Of a stretch of DNA of 9,341 nt, positions 7,070-9,341 are shown one piece after another. This DNA comes from an uncultured Bacteroidales bacterium (lineage in GTDB: Bacteria > Bacteroidota > Bacteroidia > Bacteroidales > UBA932), in assembly GCA_905236955.1 (NCBI GenBank), contig CAJOQW010000011.1, positions 1 through 9,341 of the forward strand, written 5' to 3'. The notes beneath the pieces are model-generated. The model saw nothing but the letters and a program-made list of their open reading frames with translations, was not told where the DNA came from and did no database searches. The translations under genes and the position numbers were made by a program. Positions within the stretch are counted from its first letter, which is position 1. Every line of letters starts with the position of its first letter.

Positions 7070-8650
7070 ATGGAAAGACTTTTATCAGTACTTGCGGTTG
7101 CCGCAGCAGTCTGCGCCTGCAACCCGCTGGGCTTCTTCAACAGCAGGGGGGAGGAAGTCGACAATCAGGAAACCCTCGCGCACGGGATGATCGTGCTCGG
7201 CGCGCGGCTTGAAGACCCGTATTCCGTCGAGAATATCACCAAGGCCCTGGCCTCGCTCTATCCGACGAAGGCGGAGACAGTGAATGTGCCCACAACCCAT
7301 CTGTATGTGCGTTTCCTGCCGGCAGGGGAAGAACAGTTCGAACTCCTCCAGGGTATGGGGGTGGACCTCCTCGACCATCCAGTCGATTTCAAGATAGAAA
7401 GGGAAGGGGATTATTATCACGATCCCGACATCCCGGACGGAGATATCACGTGGCAGTATGCGGTAGTGCCTCCCGATTTCGTCTTTCCTGCCGGAATTAA
7501 ATACGAAGTGCTCGACAAATGCCATATCACCGAAGTGCAGCCCGCAGTCCGTTCGGTGGACGGGATAGACTGGGAAGAGGTGGAGAGGGAATCGTTCCGT
7601 CTCACCGGAAACGGAGACCTGCTCCTGCCAAGGACCAAGGCAGGGGAAGAAAGCGTTGTGCCTGAAGGAAGGATAACCATTGTGGACGAGTACAGGGAAA
7701 ACAGTCCCATCGGGGTTGCCGGGGTAAGGGTGTCCTGTAATACTTTCGTGAAGTTCGCCCATACCTTCACCGACGGGGACGGCTATTACAAAATGGGGAA
7801 ATCCTTCAGCTCCAAGCCCCGTTACCGTCTGGTATTCAAGAACAAGAAAGGCTTCGCCATAGGATTGAACCTGCTTCTCGTCCCCGCTTCGGTATCGACG
7901 CTCGGCAAACAGGAGCAGGCGGGCTGCAGCGTACAGATAGACAAGTATTCGAACCGGGCCCTCTTCACGCGGTGCGTGGTGAACAATGCCGGATGGGACT
8001 ATTACGAAAAGTGCAAGTCCATTAGCGGTTCAATCTGCACTCCTCCGGGGAATCTTCGCATCTGGATCTTCGACATCCTCCGCGCCAGCAGCTGCGTGAT
8101 GATGCAGCAGGGTGTCGGTATCGACAATACCATAATAGGGGAGTATCTGGGAGAATATACTTCCATTGTCAAGCATTTCCTTCCCGACCTTACCCTCGGC
8201 CTCAAGGATGCCGGGAACTACGCCTCGATATACGCTACGACCATCCACGAGATGGCCCATGCCAGCCACTTCATGCAGGCCGGGACCGATTACTGGAACA
8301 AGCTGGAAGAGTTCATCCTCACCTCATTCGTCTCGTCGGGATTCATAACCTACGGAGTCGGCACCGAAGACGACCGTGGCTACTGCGAGGTGGCGGAAAT
8401 GTGGGCGTACTACATGCAGACGCGCCTCTACAGGGAAAGATATCCCGAATCGGACACGGTGTTCGGAACGTCATACTGGTTCTATCCGCAAATCTTCAAT
8501 TATCTCGATGAAAGGGGACTTACATGCTACAAGGCCTTCAACGCCCTTCAGCCCACGGTCATCGACAGGGACCTGCTCCAGGAAAAACTAGTCAATCTTT
8601 ACCCCGAGGCCAAGACAATGATATTGCTTGCATTCAACAGATACAGATAG
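7070..8650 (+). CDS. Lipoprotein with CarboxypepD_reg-like domain and HEMAH zinc-metalloprotease motif
   Basis: A 526-residue predicted envelope lipoprotein, probably a zinc peptidase. The signal peptide MERLLSVLAVAAAVCAC ends at Cys17 (Ala at -1), consistent with signal peptidase II. Residues about 70-140 (THLYVRFLP ... DITWQYAVVP) resemble an N-terminal region I recall from uncharacterised Bacteroidales lipoproteins. Residues about 200-242 (EGRITIVDEYRE ... GVAGVRVSCNTF ... TDGDGYYKM) look like a CarboxypepD_reg-type beta-sandwich. The catalytic-like part carries TTIHEMAHASHFM, with HEMAH at 393-397. A downstream CEVAEMWAYY offers Glu440 or Glu443 as third zinc ligand, which is gluzincin-like. 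Nine cysteines lie beyond the lipidated one, allowing disulfides. A TTG at 7046 is in frame, but the ATG at 7070 gives a compact lipoprotein signal and is preferred. Substrate is unknown and peptidase activity is inferred from the motif only. A beta-barrel gene follows 2 bases downstream. Confidence 0.78.
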   Translation: MERLLSVLAVAAAVCACNPLGFFNSRGEEVDNQETLAHGMIVLGARLEDPYSVENITKALASLYPTKAETVNVPTTHLYVRFLPAGEEQFELLQGMGVDLLDHPVDFKIEREGDYYHDPDIPDGDITWQYAVVPPDFVFPAGIKYEVLDKCHITEVQPAVRSVDGIDWEEVERESFRLTGNGDLLLPRTKAGEESVVPEGRITIVDEYRENSPIGVAGVRVSCNTFVKFAHTFTDGDGYYKMGKSFSSKPRYRLVFKNKKGFAIGLNLLLVPASVSTLGKQEQAGCSVQIDKYSNRALFTRCVVNNAGWDYYEKCKSISGSICTPPGNLRIWIFDILRASSCVMMQQGVGIDNTIIGEYLGEYTSIVKHFLPDLTLGLKDAGNYASIYATTIHEMAHASHFMQAGTDYWNKLEEFILTSFVSSGFITYGVGTEDDRGYCEVAEMWAYYMQTRLYRERYPESDTVFGTSYWFYPQIFNYLDERGLTCYKAFNALQPTVIDRDLLQEKLVNLYPEAKTMILLAFNRYR

Positions 8651-8652
8651 AA

Positions 8653-9204
8653 ATGAAAAAGACAATCGTCCAACTGGTGCTTGCACTCGCATTGTGCGGC
8701 ACCGCCATGGCTCAGGAAATGAGCCTTTCCACCAATGTGGCCGACTACATCTCCGGCGGCACCCTCAACATGGAAGCCGCCTACGGTATCGCCCGGCACT
8801 GGAGCGTGAGCGCAGGTGCCAAATACAATCCCTTCACCTTCGGGGAAGGCGACGGCGAAATACATTTGAAGCAAAGGTCCGTTTCGGCGGGAGCCCGCTA
8901 CTGGCCATGGCACATCTATTCAGGATGGTGGATGGGGGCGGGCCTGAAATACCAGGAATTCAACCGCGGAGGCATAACCTCGCCCGAAACCATGGAAGGG
9001 GACCGCTACGGCGCCGGACTGTCCGCCGGATATTCCCGTATGCTGGGGAAACACCTGAACCTCGACCTGGGGATGGGGGTATGGGCCGGATATGGCGTCT
9101 ATACCACTTATTCCTGTCCCACCTGCGGCAGGAAGCTGGACTCCGGCAACAAGGCATTCGTTCTGCCCAATGACATGATATTGGGAATCAACTACATTTT
9201 CTGA
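8653..9204 (+). CDS. Small outer-membrane beta-barrel protein, DUF3575-like
   Basis: A 183-residue protein with a clear signal peptide (MKKTIVQLVLALALCGTAMA, cleavage after AMA at 20). Cys15 is not in a proper lipobox. The mature part alternates aromatic and glycine-rich strands typical of an 8- to 10-strand barrel: LNMEAAYGIARHWSVSAGAKYNPF, RSVSAGARYWPWHIYSGWWMGAGLKYQ and YGAGLSAGYSRMLGKHLNLDLGMG are parts of it, each shown from the continuous mature chain. It ends in LGINYIF, with a C-terminal Phe like the BAM recognition signal. The pattern resembles DUF3575 proteins of Bacteroidota. CPTCG (155-159) is a CxxC unusual in a barrel and lies in a presumed loop before the last strand. The gene starts 2 bases after the metalloprotease stop, so both are surely one transcript. 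Function is unknown. The ATG at 8653 is chosen because the signal peptide begins there. Confidence 0.8.
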   Translation: MKKTIVQLVLALALCGTAMAQEMSLSTNVADYISGGTLNMEAAYGIARHWSVSAGAKYNPFTFGEGDGEIHLKQRSVSAGARYWPWHIYSGWWMGAGLKYQEFNRGGITSPETMEGDRYGAGLSAGYSRMLGKHLNLDLGMGVWAGYGVYTTYSCPTCGRKLDSGNKAFVLPNDMILGINYIF

Positions 9205-9210
9205 ACTCAA

Positions 9211-9243
9211 TTTGCGGGAGATACAAAAAAATTACTATCTTTG
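9211..9243 (+). promoter_or_regulatory. Bacteroidota promoter for tRNA-Leu
   Basis: TTTG at 9211-9214 and TATCTTTG at 9236-9243 are exact matches to the -33 (TTTG) and -7 (TAnnTTTG) elements, separated by 21 bases. The -7 box ends 11 bases before the first base of the tRNA, so the start site would fall just before mature position 1. It begins 7 bases after the stop of the barrel gene, and no terminator is visible between them. Confidence 0.72.
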
Positions 9244-9254
9244 CAATCCCTGAG

Positions 9255-9339
9255 GCGGGAGTGGCGAAATGGTAGACGCGCTAGTTTCAGGAGCTAGTGC
9301 CGATTAAAAGGCGTGTCAGTTCGAGTCTGATCTCCCGCA
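9255..9339 (+). tRNA. tRNA-Leu (anticodon CAG)
   Basis: A complete class II tRNA. The acceptor stem GCGGGAG (9255-9261) pairs fully with CTCCCGC (9332-9338). The D arm is GCG/CGC with the loop AAATGGTAGA. The anticodon stem CTAGT/GCTAG (9281-9285, 9293-9297) holds the loop TTCAGGA with anticodon CAG at 9288-9290, which reads CUG. A long variable arm (9298-9314) with a GCC/GGC stem is typical of leucine tRNAs. The T arm GTCAG-TTCGAGT-CTGAT follows, and the discriminator base is A (9339), as expected for leucine. The next bases are CA, so the CCA tail is not encoded and must be added by nucleotidyltransferase. What follows lies outside the window. Confidence 0.97.
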
Positions 9340-9341
9340 CA

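Noticed and set aside
9115..9129. CPTCG as evidence of a zinc-ribbon protein
   Set aside because: Only one CxxC knuckle is present, and the protein has a signal peptide, barrel-like strands and a terminal Phe. It is kept as an odd motif in a barrel, not as a zinc ribbon.
9255..9341. tRNA-Leu as an integration site for a mobile element
   Set aside because: No integrase gene or repeat of the tRNA 3' end is visible upstream, and the downstream side is cut off by the window end, so there is no support.

Overview
The window looks like chromosomal DNA from a member of the Bacteroidota, most likely order Bacteroidales. Four things point there. Promoter-like elements match the Bacteroidota consensus (TAnnTTTG, in one case with a TTTG about 21 bases upstream). 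Start codons lack Shine-Dalgarno sequences. Several proteins belong to families largely confined to this phylum: a DUF4296-type lipoprotein, a DUF3575-like barrel protein, and an RHGSR-type secreted histidine phosphatase. Finally, pheT stands apart from pheS. The DNA is fairly GC-rich for the group (my impression, not computed), and codon choice freely includes ATA and AGG. A Rikenellaceae-like genome would fit, but I cannot fix the genus.

Left block (1-5585, + strand). After the terminator of an unseen upstream gene come five tightly packed genes: ftsY (SRP receptor GTPase), pheT (phenylalanyl-tRNA synthetase beta chain), a DUF4296-like lipoprotein, a radical SAM protein of the COG0731 type, and deoC (deoxyribose-phosphate aldolase). 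Spacing is 3 bases, a 4-base ATGA overlap, an 83-base overlap, and another ATGA overlap. They almost certainly form one transcript. They mix protein targeting, translation, a lipoprotein of unknown role, an unassigned radical enzyme and nucleoside catabolism.

Middle (5582-6868, - strand). A secreted histidine acid phosphatase converges on deoC. The two stop codons share one CTAG, which also begins a perfect 9-bp inverted repeat.

Right block (6869-9204, + strand). A 201-base divergent intergenic region holds promoter-like elements for both directions. It is followed by a two-gene unit: a large lipoprotein with a CarboxypepD_reg-like beta-sandwich and an HEMAH zinc-protease motif, then, 2 bases later, a small outer-membrane beta-barrel protein. 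This pair is the least characterised part of the window and the best candidate for new biology. The window closes with a complete tRNA-Leu(CAG) preceded by a clear Bacteroidota promoter.

I saw no insertion sequence, CRISPR array, phage gene, integrase, toxin-antitoxin pair or broken gene. Most of the window is ordinary core genome.
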